Shown here: one piece after another, positions 8,574 through 17,501 of the stretch
Layout: each line of letters begins with the position of its first letter
How positions within the stretch are numbered: the stretch's first letter is position 1
Assembly (NCBI RefSeq): GCF_000585255.1
Contig: NZ_JANL01000021.1
Span: 1 to 64,000, forward strand
Source of the DNA: Alkalibacterium sp. AK22
GTDB taxonomy: Bacteria > Bacillota > Bacilli > Lactobacillales > Carnobacteriaceae_A
Length of the DNA: 64,000 nucleotides
Direction of reading: 5' to 3'
Notes under the pieces: generated by a model
The model's database searches: none
The model's input: only the letters and a program-made list of their open reading frames with translations
Told to the model about the DNA's origin: nothing
Position numbers and translations under genes: made by a program

Positions 8574-9263
8574 ATGGCTGACAAAAAAATTCCTAAAGCT
8601 ACTGCGCGGCGACTACCGCTATATTACCGCTATTTGAGATTCTTGTATGAAGCCGGAAAAGAGCGCGTATCCTCTGCTAAGCTGAGCGAAGCAATCAAAG
8701 TGGACAGTGCTACTATCCGTCGTGATTTTTCATATTTTGGTGCTCTCGGTAAAAGAGGGTACGGTTACGATGTTGAAGCCCTCATGAATTTCTTCAGTAA
8801 AACGCTTAATCAGGATCGGTTGACTAACGTTGCCTTAATTGGTGTAGGAAACTTGGGACAGGCGCTTTTGAACTACAACTTCCGACGAAACAACAATATC
8901 CGGATCAGTGCCGGCTTCGATGTTAAGGAAGAGCTGATTGGAACCATTCATCAAGGCGTGCCGGTTTATGATATCAATGATATGGTTGAACAGCTAAAAA
9001 TGCAGCAGATTGACGTAGCAATTTTGACCGTACCTTCGGAAATCGCTCAGGATATGGCAGACAAACTGGTCAAAGGCGGAGTAAAAGGTATTATGAATTT
9101 TACTCCTATCAGAGTTACCGTACCGAAAGAAGTGCGTGTGCATAATGTAGACCTGACTAATGAGCTGCAGACTCTTATCTATTTTATCAATTACTACCAG
9201 GATATGGACAAGGACAGTTTAGCAGCTAAGGATGACGATTCAGTAGATAATTTCGTCTTATAA
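8574..9263 (+). CDS. rex: redox-sensing transcriptional repressor Rex
   Basis: Rex, 229 aa, senses the NADH/NAD+ ratio and represses fermentation and respiration genes when NADH is low. Residues 1-80 form the winged helix ([19 protein letters not shown] and the conserved GKRGYGYDV), followed by the Rossmann domain with GVGNLG near residue 90 and the C-terminal swap helix near [12 protein letters not shown]. The ATG at 8574 has AAGGAG nine bases upstream. Its position between a YdiF-like ABC-F protein and groESL is that of B. subtilis ydiH. A bidirectional terminator follows. Confidence 0.96.
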   Translation: MADKKIPKATARRLPLYYRYLRFLYEAGKERVSSAKLSEAIKVDSATIRRDFSYFGALGKRGYGYDVEALMNFFSKTLNQDRLTNVALIGVGNLGQALLNYNFRRNNNIRISAGFDVKEELIGTIHQGVPVYDINDMVEQLKMQQIDVAILTVPSEIAQDMADKLVKGGVKGIMNFTPIRVTVPKEVRVHNVDLTNELQTLIYFINYYQDMDKDSLAAKDDDSVDNFVL

Positions 9264-9274
9264 TACTTCAATAT

Positions 9275-9318
9275 AAAAACGGTATTCACCTCAAGTGTAA
9301 GGTGGATACCGTTTTTTG
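9275..9318. terminator. bidirectional terminator between rex and ydiK-like gene
   Basis: AAAACGGTAT-CACCT pairs with AGGTG-ATACCGTTTT. T-runs occur on both outer sides, so it serves rex on the plus strand and the converging ydiK-like gene on the minus strand. Confidence 0.88.
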
Positions 9319-9319
9319 T

Positions 9320-9523
9320 TTATTCGTCATTTTTCTTTTTGATTCGATAGTAGGCTTCCGCCATGCGAGTACCCTGAACAAAATCCTTGGTTGCAAAAAC
9401 GGCAAAGAGGAAAGAGAAGAACCCCCATCCGCCGGAACCTACAGAATCAATAGTAAAAAACAGGAAAAGCAAAAAAAAGATGTATTTGAAGCCGATTTGA
9501 AACATAATTTGTTTTTCTGTCAT
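9320..9523 (-). CDS. small YdiK-like membrane protein
   Basis: A 67-aa protein with two hydrophobic segments (about residues 10-27 and 33-47) followed by a charged tail ending KKKNDE. The family is unassigned from sequence alone, but the size, topology and place between rex and the CPBP protease gene correspond to YdiK of B. subtilis. The ATG at 9523 follows AAAGGAAA. It probably shares a transcript with the CPBP gene, which ends 23 bp upstream. No function is known to me for this protein. Confidence 0.7.
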   Translation of the reverse strand: MTEKQIMFQIGFKYIFFLLFLFFTIDSVGSGGWGFFSFLFAVFATKDFVQGTRMAEAYYRIKKKNDE

Positions 9524-9546
9524 AGTGTTTCCTTTCTTTAAGCTGA

Positions 9547-10209
9547 TTACAGCAGATAGATATTAGCAAGCACCGCAAAAATATTCATCAGACAATGGGC
9601 AATGACCGGTGTCCAGATATTTTTGGTATGCATGTAAAGCCAGGCAAAGACCAGTCCCATGGATGAATAGACTAGAAACAGGCCATCCATGTGAATGAAA
9701 GCGAAGAGAAGAGAGCTAATCACTGCTGCACCGACTCCACCAATTTTACTGACCATCAAGCCAAAAAGGGCCTTACGAAAGACAAATTCTTCCATTACAG
9801 GTCCAGCTACACCAGCGACAAGAAGAAAGATAGGGTAGCTTCTAACGACTTCCACAATCATTTGAGTATTTTGAGACTCAAGGGTAGAACCGAGAAAGTT
9901 GAACTCAATAATGCTGGCTAAAGTCTGGACCACAATGGCCAAAACCATGCCCAGCAGTCCCCATGACAGCACACGCAGTCTTTGTTGCTTGAAAGGCGTC
10001 TCGAATTCAAAAACCATACCGTTTTTCTTTTGGAGCATGATCATGCCGGCTGCTCCAAGCGTAAACAGCAGCACTGAAGGCAGTATGAAGGCCAGTGTAC
10101 CAAGTGATTCAGGCAGCAGCAAAGGCGCAACAGCAGCAAGAAGCTGAACAGCGATAAATAATCCAATCATCTGCAAAGCGATTTTCTTATTATTTTCAGT
10201 TGTAGACAT
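9547..10209 (-). CDS. CPBP-family intramembrane metalloprotease (YdiL-like)
   Basis: A 220-aa polytopic membrane protein of the CPBP (CAAX protease/bacteriocin-processing) family. The glutamate motif EEFVFRK (about residues 140-146) and the later histidine motifs FAFIHMD and PVIAHCLMN give the three conserved metal-binding regions; about six membrane segments are visible. Such proteins cleave within membranes or confer self-immunity to bacteriocins; no bacteriocin gene is nearby, so a housekeeping role like B. subtilis YdiL is more likely. The ATG at 10209 is preferred over one at 10218, because AAAGGA sits directly before the latter and eight bases before the former. Confidence 0.88.
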   Translation of the reverse strand: MSTTENNKKIALQMIGLFIAVQLLAAVAPLLLPESLGTLAFILPSVLLFTLGAAGMIMLQKKNGMVFEFETPFKQQRLRVLSWGLLGMVLAIVVQTLASIIEFNFLGSTLESQNTQMIVEVVRSYPIFLLVAGVAGPVMEEFVFRKALFGLMVSKIGGVGAAVISSLLFAFIHMDGLFLVYSSMGLVFAWLYMHTKNIWTPVIAHCLMNIFAVLANIYLL

Positions 10210-10313
10210 TCGTTTCATCCTTTGATTTATATTCCCACAATACTAGTAATTTAACACAAAAACCATACGCTTTCCACAGCGGGAAAACATCCAAAAAAAT
10301 TTGTACTAAATAC

Positions 10314-10342
10314 TTGCAAGAAATTCTACTTTTGAATATACT
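10314..10342 (+). promoter_or_regulatory. sigma-A promoter of groESL
   Basis: TTGCAA (10314-10319), a 17-bp spacer and TATACT (10337-10342). The CIRCE operator starts 11 bp further downstream. Confidence 0.9.
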
Positions 10343-10353
10343 AGGTAATGGAG

Positions 10354-10380
10354 TTAGCACTCAGGTGCTTAGAGTGCTAA
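10354..10380 (+). promoter_or_regulatory. CIRCE operator (HrcA binding site)
   Basis: A perfect TTAGCACTC-N9-GAGTGCTAA inverted repeat overlapping the groESL transcript start. It is the known target of the heat-shock repressor HrcA, whose gene is not in this window. No CtsR heptad repeats were seen. Confidence 0.98.
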
Positions 10381-10458
10381 GTCTCTGTTTCCCGCTGATT
10401 GAAAAGCGGAAGAGCAGTCAAATACAATAGTGATTACTTATTTTGGAGGGATTACATC

Positions 10459-10743
10459 ATGTTAAAACCTTTAGGAAATCGAGTACTTCTTGAAGTGAAA
10501 AAAGAAGAAGAAAAAACAGCAAGCGGACTGGTACTGCCGGATTCTGCTAAAGAGAAGCCGCAGACAGCTAAAGTGATTGCTGTTGGTGACGGGAAGCTTC
10601 TTGACAATGGAGTCAAGGCAGCTGTATCTGTGGCAGTCGGAGATGAAGTGCTTTTCGAAAAATATGCGGGCTCTGAAGTAAAGTATGAGGGAACAGAGTA
10701 TCTGGTCGTCAAAGACACCGATATCATTGCAATCATCGACTAA
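10459..10743 (+). CDS. groES: co-chaperonin GroES
   Basis: GroES, 94 aa, the heptameric lid of the GroEL chamber. It shows the N-terminal [11 protein letters not shown], the mobile-loop region [25 protein letters not shown], and the roof and C-terminal [25 protein letters not shown]. The ATG at 10459 follows TTTTGGAGG, and is the only start consistent with family length. It is 47 bp from groEL in one operon under CIRCE control. Confidence 0.98.
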   Translation: MLKPLGNRVLLEVKKEEEKTASGLVLPDSAKEKPQTAKVIAVGDGKLLDNGVKAAVSVAVGDEVLFEKYAGSEVKYEGTEYLVVKDTDIIAIID

Positions 10744-10775
10744 TTCACTTGGCATCTAAATCATTACATTTATAA

Positions 10776-12416
<1,641 letters not shown>

Positions 12417-12457
12417 CCCATCTGACCTCAAATATTGAAACGTCAATACTTTAAAAG

Positions 12458-12504
12458 AACCTCTGAACCGGACTCACCCATTTCCTGGTTTCAGAGGTTT
12501 TTTG
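12458..12504 (+). terminator. intrinsic terminator after groEL
   Basis: AACCTCTGAA pairs with TTCAGAGGTT around a roughly 20-nt loop, followed by TTTTTT. Confidence 0.88.
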
Positions 12505-12632
12505 TCACAAAGCGGCGTCTGCTATTTTTCTGAAAAACTCTAGGAAGCAGAAACAATGAGATTTTTTCGTAATGGACTTCGGTTACTGTTACACTAAGAG
12601 GAGAAAAGATAAGTGAGAGGGGCATAAAAACG

Positions 12633-13415
12633 ATGAGAGTGTCAGTTTTACAGTTGGATCTGCATTATAATGATCCAGACAAAAATTTTAGTGCCATCCT
12701 TAATAAAATCGTAGATTGTGCACAATCAGAAGAACCGGATGTGATTGTGCTCCCGGAAATGTGGAATGTTTCCTTCTTCCCAAAAAATTTGGAGAAGACA
12801 GCTGATGAAGACGGACACCGGACCAGAAAGTTCTTAAGTGAGCTTTCACGAAAATATCGCATCAATATTGTCGGAGGATCTGTAGCCGTCAAAGCAAGAA
12901 ATGGTTTTTACAATACAAGCTATACGTACAATCGTCAAGGTGAACTGGTCCACACCTACAACAAAGTTCATCTGTTTTCCCTTGCTGAAGAGGATCGTCA
13001 TTTTCAGGTAGGTGAGAGTTTAGGTGTTTTTGAATTGGATGGAGTTAAAGTCGGTGTGGCCACCTGTTATGATCTAAGGTTTGTTGAATGGATCCGCATG
13101 ATGGCTCTGGAGGGGATTGAGATCCTTTTCGTGCCAGCAGCCTGGCCGCATCCCCGTCAGAAACCCTGGAAAACGTTACTTGAAGCACGGGCCATTGAAA
13201 ATCAGATGTTCGTTGTGGGCGTAAACAGCAGCGGCAGAACAAATACACTTGATTTTTGTGGTCATTCTGTCGTTATCGACCCTCTCGGAGAAGTTCTTAA
13301 AGAAGCGCAAGAAGAAGAGGCAGTCTTGACTACAGACTTGGATCTGATTCGCCTGAAAGAAGTAAGAGAAGAGATAGGCATCTATCAGGACCGTCGGCCG
13401 GACTTGTACAGATAA
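12633..13415 (+). CDS. carbon-nitrogen hydrolase (nitrilase superfamily, omega-amidase-like)
   Basis: A 260-aa cytoplasmic hydrolase of the nitrilase superfamily. The catalytic triad is visible: Glu42 in VLPEMWN, Lys111 in YNKVHLF and Cys145 in ATCYDLRF. The CYDLRFVEW context is shared with omega-amidases (alpha-ketoglutaramate or alpha-ketosuccinamate hydrolysis) and with MtnU of methionine salvage; which applies here is not decided by the context. The ATG at 12633 follows AGAGGGG. It appears to be monocistronic, with a structured 3' region and terminator behind it. Confidence 0.88.
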   Translation: MRVSVLQLDLHYNDPDKNFSAILNKIVDCAQSEEPDVIVLPEMWNVSFFPKNLEKTADEDGHRTRKFLSELSRKYRINIVGGSVAVKARNGFYNTSYTYNRQGELVHTYNKVHLFSLAEEDRHFQVGESLGVFELDGVKVGVATCYDLRFVEWIRMMALEGIEILFVPAAWPHPRQKPWKTLLEARAIENQMFVVGVNSSGRTNTLDFCGHSVVIDPLGEVLKEAQEEEAVLTTDLDLIRLKEVREEIGIYQDRRPDLYR

Positions 13416-13603
13416 AGGGTACAGTCTATGCTGTATAAAGGGGGACACCAAGGCCCTAAGCGGGCGAACCGAGTAGTGTTTGGACCATAAGTAAGCTAGC
13501 ACGCTGTAGCCTCGTATAAGTACTTCAGCAGATCGCCATTGTTGAGTACTGCTTCAAGTGAATAAAGTAAAAAGGCTGGGGAAGGAACGTTCCAGCCTTT
13601 TTA
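13416..13603 (+). ncRNA. candidate structured RNA or 3' UTR after nitrilase gene
   Basis: About 190 nt without a reading frame of note. Visible stems include TACAG/CTGTA (13421-13436), a GGCCC/CGGGC hairpin near 13455-13470, and AGTACTTCA pairing with TGAGTACT (about 13521-13553). The tract ends in an intrinsic terminator. Its length and its terminator would fit a small RNA such as 6S, but I cannot match 6S or any other family with confidence. Confidence 0.3.
13568..13603 (+). terminator. intrinsic terminator
   Basis: AAAAAGGCTGG pairs with CCAGCCTTTTT, with an inner GAACGTTC palindrome in the loop. Confidence 0.88.
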
Positions 13604-13620
13604 CTATGATTCGTTAGGTA

Positions 13621-14334
13621 TCAGCGTTGTGTACCGAACAACTGAGTTGCATAAAGGAATTCCCCGTCAAAGTGCACACCAATTCCAATTTCCTCGTAAT
13701 CAGGGCGAATCATGTTCTCATAATGGCCCTGGCTGTCGACCCAGCCATTAAAGAGCAGCTCGGCCATTGCTTCGTCTGACAAATGGTAGGTGGCCATACC
13801 TAGGTTTTCTCCTGCGATACGGTAAGGATAATGAATACCGTCTTCTTCAAATACAGTAAAGGCATCTGACCCGTCCGGGCGCGTATGCGAAAATTTTTCT
13901 TCCGTTTCGATAGCGCGGATGGTTGCTGCTGACCGAAGCATATCATTTGAAGCAACAGTCTGCACACCCTGTTCTTCACGCAGATCATTGACGAGTCTGA
14001 TAATAGTCTGTTCGATCAGTTCGACATCGACAGCATCAGATTGTTCACTGTAAATGTTCGGCGCGGGCTGATCAGAATCAGCTGCTGAGTTTTCACTGGG
14101 GGACTCGGTCTGTGTATCGGGAGTGCTCTCATTTAGAGGCGGCTCACTAAAAAAAGTAGGCGTTTCAAAGGGCAGATTCAGCTGATTGAAGTCTGTAGAA
14201 GAGGAGGGAAGATAGCTGGTGATCGTTTCCAGCCAGTTTCCGGGGGTGGTTCCTGTCAATAGGCCGGTTGAACCTAGCCAGAAGCCGATAATCAGAGTCA
14301 GGATCAGACTGAGCAGTCTACTGATAAATTTCAT
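13621..14334 (-). CDS. membrane-anchored CAP-domain (SCP-like) protein
   Basis: A 237-aa protein with an N-terminal hydrophobic segment (residues 5-25) that serves as a signal anchor or signal peptide, then about 80 residues rich in Ser, Thr, Pro and acidic residues, and a C-terminal CAP domain (about residues 110-235). The CAP features are LVNDLREEQG, the first His in FSHTRPDG, AGENLG, and GHYENMI with the second His. Bacterial CAP proteins (YkwD type) are extracellular and their function is poorly known. The ATG at 14334 follows AAAGGATGG. It converges with the nitrilase transcript. Confidence 0.88.
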   Translation of the reverse strand: MKFISRLLSLILTLIIGFWLGSTGLLTGTTPGNWLETITSYLPSSSTDFNQLNLPFETPTFFSEPPLNESTPDTQTESPSENSAADSDQPAPNIYSEQSDAVDVELIEQTIIRLVNDLREEQGVQTVASNDMLRSAATIRAIETEEKFSHTRPDGSDAFTVFEEDGIHYPYRIAGENLGMATYHLSDEAMAELLFNGWVDSQGHYENMIRPDYEEIGIGVHFDGEFLYATQLFGTQR

Positions 14335-14437
14335 TTTTTGTCCATCCTTTCTTTTCTATGGGTATTGTATCAGAAAGGTTTCCTCAGAAAAAGAATCAAA
14401 GTTCGAAGACTTCATGACTTTAATTAGGTCAAAGTGC

Positions 14438-14466
14438 TTCAAATTCATAGTACGGTTTTGTATAAT
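14438..14466 (+). promoter_or_regulatory. promoter of MATE transporter gene
   Basis: TTCAAA (14438-14443), 17-bp spacer, TATAAT (14461-14466), about 55 bp upstream of the start codon. Confidence 0.65.
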
Positions 14467-14523
14467 GATATAGTTACTTACAGATAGTTAGTTAGCTAGC
14501 TAAGTCAGCTTAGGAGAATGTAT

Positions 14524-15930
14524 ATGAAAAATATGAACTCAGAACAACTGGGCAAAATGCCCATGAATAAACTGGTCCTGACCATGTCGCTTCCGATGAT
14601 GTTGTCCATGTTTATTCAGTCGCTTTACAGTGCCATTGACAGCATGTTTGTCGCCCAAATCAGCGAGGAGGCTTTGACGGCTCTTTCTTTGGCTTTCCCG
14701 GTTCAGATGCTGATGATTGCCATTCAAATCGGTTCAGCTGTCGGGATGAATACAGAAATGTCTAAGCGCTTAGGAGAAGGAAAGCGGGGGATGGCAAGCG
14801 CTGCAGCCAACAATGGGGTCTTTATCTCTTTTTTCCATTATTTCCTTTTTCTGCTTTTCGGTTTGTTTCTAGTTCGTCCATTTTTTGAAATGCAGACCAG
14901 CAATCCTGAAATCGTGAATTACGGTATGGAATACACGGTGATTGTTACGACATTTTCTATCGGAAAAACAATGCAGATCATGTATGAGCGGATTCTGCAG
15001 TCATCCGGACGGACGTTTTATACCATGATTACCCAGGGTACAGGAGCAATTTTGAATATTATCCTGGACCCCATTTTAATTTTCGGCTGGTTCGGCGTGC
15101 CGGCACTGGGTGTGTATGGAGCTGCGATTGCTACTATAATAGCTCAGGTTACTTCAGCCATCATGGCAATTGTGATCAATGCAAAAGTAAATAAGGACGT
15201 GGACATGCAGTACCGTGGGTTCCGTCCAGACTTCCAGGTGATCAGACGTATCTATGCGGTAGGCATACCATCTATGGCGATGATTTCGATTACTTCCCTT
15301 GTGTCACTTATTTTCAATAATATTCTGATCCAGTTTTCTTCGACTGCCACAGCTGTGTATGGAGCCTATACCCGGCTTCAAGGATTTGCCTTTATGCCTG
15401 TATTTGGTCTGAACAATGGAATGATACCAATCGTTTCCTACAACTATGGAGCCAAGAATAAGGAAAGAATGCTGAAGGCCATCAAGATTTGCCTGATGTA
15501 CGGAGTAATCGTCATGTTTACATGGATGGTCATTTTCCAGATTTTTCCTGAACAGCTTTTGGTTCTGTTCAATGCTTCAGATGAGATGGCTTCTTTGGGA
15601 GTAGCAGCACTTCGGACAATTAGTCTGAGCTTTGTATTTGCCGGTATAAGCTTTATGCTGGGAACCGTCATGCAGTCACTGGGCAATGCTGTACTAAGTT
15701 TATGGGTCCAGGTTATCCGTCAGCTCATCGTACTGGTCCCCGTTGCTTATGCCTTGTCGTTGACGGGAGATGTCAACATGGTCTGGTGGTCCAAGTTGAT
15801 TTCAGAAGGGGTTACCGTCATTTTTGCCTTGTTGGCTATCCGCTATGTGTACAAGAAAAAAATCGAGCCGATGGCCAATCAGGTGGAGCCGAAGCACGCA
15901 CAGCTGAAAAACCAGGTCGTGACTAAATAG
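14524..15930 (+). CDS. MATE family efflux transporter
   Basis: A 468-aa polytopic membrane protein with twelve hydrophobic segments and the MATE features: N-terminal MNKLVLTMSLPMMLSMFIQSLYSAIDSMFVA and the pseudo-repeated second half starting near residue 230 (VGIPSMAMISITSLVSLIFN). MATE proteins export drugs or cationic metabolites with Na+ or H+ exchange; the Ala/Gly-rich helices and NNG motif (GLNNGMIPIVSYNYGA) are typical of the DinF/NorM-related Gram-positive group. The ATG at 14524 has AGGAGA six bases upstream; an ATG at 14518 touches that site. Substrate unknown. Confidence 0.9.
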   Translation: MKNMNSEQLGKMPMNKLVLTMSLPMMLSMFIQSLYSAIDSMFVAQISEEALTALSLAFPVQMLMIAIQIGSAVGMNTEMSKRLGEGKRGMASAAANNGVFISFFHYFLFLLFGLFLVRPFFEMQTSNPEIVNYGMEYTVIVTTFSIGKTMQIMYERILQSSGRTFYTMITQGTGAILNIILDPILIFGWFGVPALGVYGAAIATIIAQVTSAIMAIVINAKVNKDVDMQYRGFRPDFQVIRRIYAVGIPSMAMISITSLVSLIFNNILIQFSSTATAVYGAYTRLQGFAFMPVFGLNNGMIPIVSYNYGAKNKERMLKAIKICLMYGVIVMFTWMVIFQIFPEQLLVLFNASDEMASLGVAALRTISLSFVFAGISFMLGTVMQSLGNAVLSLWVQVIRQLIVLVPVAYALSLTGDVNMVWWSKLISEGVTVIFALLAIRYVYKKKIEPMANQVEPKHAQLKNQVVTK

Positions 15931-15996
15931 GCCGGTACTTTAATGGAATGGGTGTATTGAATTGAGTGGAAAGTAAACAGCAGGATTAAATCAATA

Positions 15997-16027
15997 GGCA
16001 GCTGGTCTTTTCCGGCTGTCTTTTTTT
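15997..16027 (+). terminator. intrinsic terminator after MATE gene
   Basis: GGCAGCTGG and CCGGCTGTC pair (two wobbles) around TCTTTT and are followed by seven T. Confidence 0.75.
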
Positions 16028-16144
16028 GCTTGAAAAAAGCTGCAAAATATAATTAAAATCTATCTTTGTTGAAAAAGGAAGAGGCGAAGCTGATGAGCAG
16101 TTGCAGCAATAGCTATGCAAGCGTCTCTTTTGCCTTAAAAATAG

Positions 16145-16161
16145 CCTCAAAAATCTTGAGG
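16145..16161 (+). promoter_or_regulatory. candidate PRD-regulator operator
   Basis: A perfect inverted repeat CCTCAA-N5-TTGAGG lies 11 bp upstream of a weak -35, where an activator would bind. The PRD/EIIB/EIIA regulator at 20.3 kb is the obvious candidate. Inference only. Confidence 0.4.
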
Positions 16162-16172
16162 GATATTTGAAA

Positions 16173-16201
16173 TTTAAAATAAGCTGAGAAGAGGCTACAA
16201 T
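16173..16201 (+). promoter_or_regulatory. promoter of the mannitol-type PTS / sorE operon
   Basis: TTTAAA (16173-16178), 17-bp spacer, TACAAT (16196-16201). The poor -35 fits a promoter that needs an activator. A cre-like site follows just downstream. Confidence 0.5.
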
Positions 16202-16211
16202 AAAACCATAA

Positions 16212-16225
16212 AGAAAACGCTTACT
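16212..16225. promoter_or_regulatory. candidate cre site
   Basis: AGAAAACGCTTACT matches the CcpA consensus at 12 of 14 positions and overlaps the expected transcript start of the PTS operon, a position suited to repression. Confidence 0.55.
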
Positions 16226-16258
16226 AAACAGACGCATATAAACGAAAGGTGGATATTT

Positions 16259-16708
16259 ATGATTAGTGCATATTTAAAAGATAATACAAGGTTTGCTGAT
16301 GAGGTAGAAAATTGGGAAGAAGCCATCGCTCTCGCATCACAGCCATTAATCGAAAAAAACTACATCTCACCCCTCTATATAGAAGAAATGATTGAGAACG
16401 TCAAAGTCAATGGTTCCTATATCGTTATCGTACCGGGGTTGGCCATGCCGCATGCCTCCTCTGAAAAAGGCGTGCTGGAGACAGGGATTGCCTATCTGAA
16501 TCTGAAGAAACCGGTCATGTTCCCTGATAATCAGGAAGTGAAAGTTCTGTTGGTGTTGGCAGCTAAAGACAGCACAACTCATCTCGATATTTTATCTGAT
16601 GTCTCTTCTATTCTTATCGAAGATGAATTCAGTGACAAGCTGAAGGAAGCCACTAGTGAAGAGGAAATCATGGAGCTGGTTGAAACGGTTGAGATCTATG
16701 AAGGTTGA
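16259..16708 (+). CDS. PTS EIIA component, mannitol/fructose (type 2) family
   Basis: A stand-alone 149-aa PTS EIIA domain. The phosphorylated His65 lies in GLAMPHASS, and the downstream DNQEVKVLLVLAAKD and HLDILSDVSSIL segments are typical of type-2 EIIA domains. It accepts phosphate from HPr and passes it to the EIIB domain of the EIICB encoded at 17464. The ATG at 16259 follows AAAGGTGG. Its 3' end overlaps the kinase-like gene. The same motif pattern (PHARSE) recurs in the C-terminal domain of the regulator at 20305, indicating that the two EIIA domains are related and that the regulator reads the same phosphate flow. Confidence 0.9.
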   Translation: MISAYLKDNTRFADEVENWEEAIALASQPLIEKNYISPLYIEEMIENVKVNGSYIVIVPGLAMPHASSEKGVLETGIAYLNLKKPVMFPDNQEVKVLLVLAAKDSTTHLDILSDVSSILIEDEFSDKLKEATSEEEIMELVETVEIYEG

Positions 16709-17501
16709 ACTGGAAGTTAACGGCTTTAAGATGGAAGCTAGTTATACCGATAAAGAAATCGAGCAAGTATTTCAACCGCTACTAAAAAAGCTGACTCAGA
16801 AAAGGCAAGACAAGGGTAGCCGGCTGGTCGTCTACCTTGCGGCTCCTCCCGGAACAGGCAAAACAACGCTAAGTCTTTTTCTGGAAAAAATTTATCAAGA
16901 AAGTCAGTCGCCCTTCACTTTTCAGTCGATTTCTCTTGACGGCTACCACCATAGACGGGAGTACCTCCTGAATAATCATTTGACTCAAAATGGAAGAAAA
17001 GTGCTTTTGAATGACGTAAAAGGCTGTCCTGAGACTTTTGATTTAACAGCGCTTACACATAATGTGCAGGCTCTTCATAGTCAGGCAGTAGATTGGCCCG
17101 TCTATGACCGTAGGCTGCATGATGTCAGTGAAGAGACACTCAAAGTCGATGCAGATATTGTACTGGTGGAAGGAAACTGGCTCTTGCTCGATGAAGACAA
17201 CTGGCGGCAACTTCAAAAGTACTGTGACTTCAGTATTTTTATACATGCCGAAGAAAAACTGCTTAAAAACCGTTTAATTGAAAGAAAAATGAGAGGAGGA
17301 CTCAGTAGAGAGGAAGCCGAAGCTTTCTATAAGTCAAGCGATCGCATGAATGTCCTGCGGGTATTAAGTCACAATCTAGCAGCAGACTGGCCCCTTGAGT
17401 TGAGCAAAGATAAACAGCTAGTCCATAAAACTATAACCCAAAACAACACTGTAAAAGGAAAGGATGATTACATTGGAAAGCGTACACAATCAACACCTTA
17501 A
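16698..17501 (+). CDS. P-loop kinase of the phosphoribulokinase/uridine kinase-like superfamily
   Basis: A 267-aa protein with Walker A APPGTGKTT (residues 49-57), SLDGYHHRREYL (the substrate-lid region of CoaA/uridine-kinase-like enzymes), YDRRLHDV and VLVEGNWLLL as the Walker B-like strand. It belongs to the CoaA/PRK-related nucleoside/nucleotide kinase group that includes fructose kinases; the exact substrate is not evident. Being inside a PTS and ketose-phosphate reductase operon it probably phosphorylates a sugar or sugar phosphate. The start is the ATG at 16698, within the end of the EIIA gene, and its 3' end overlaps the EIICB gene by 38 bp, so the three are coupled. Confidence 0.75.
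   Translation: MKVELEVNGFKMEASYTDKEIEQVFQPLLKKLTQKRQDKGSRLVVYLAAPPGTGKTTLSLFLEKIYQESQSPFTFQSISLDGYHHRREYLLNNHLTQNGRKVLLNDVKGCPETFDLTALTHNVQALHSQAVDWPVYDRRLHDVSEETLKVDADIVLVEGNWLLLDEDNWRQLQKYCDFSIFIHAEEKLLKNRLIERKMRGGLSREEAEAFYKSSDRMNVLRVLSHNLAADWPLELSKDKQLVHKTITQNNTVKGKDDYIGKRTQSTP

Noticed and set aside
9547..10209. Bacteriocin immunity locus around the CPBP protease
   Set aside because: No double-glycine leader peptide or bacteriocin transporter is nearby, and synteny with ydiL suggests a housekeeping gene.
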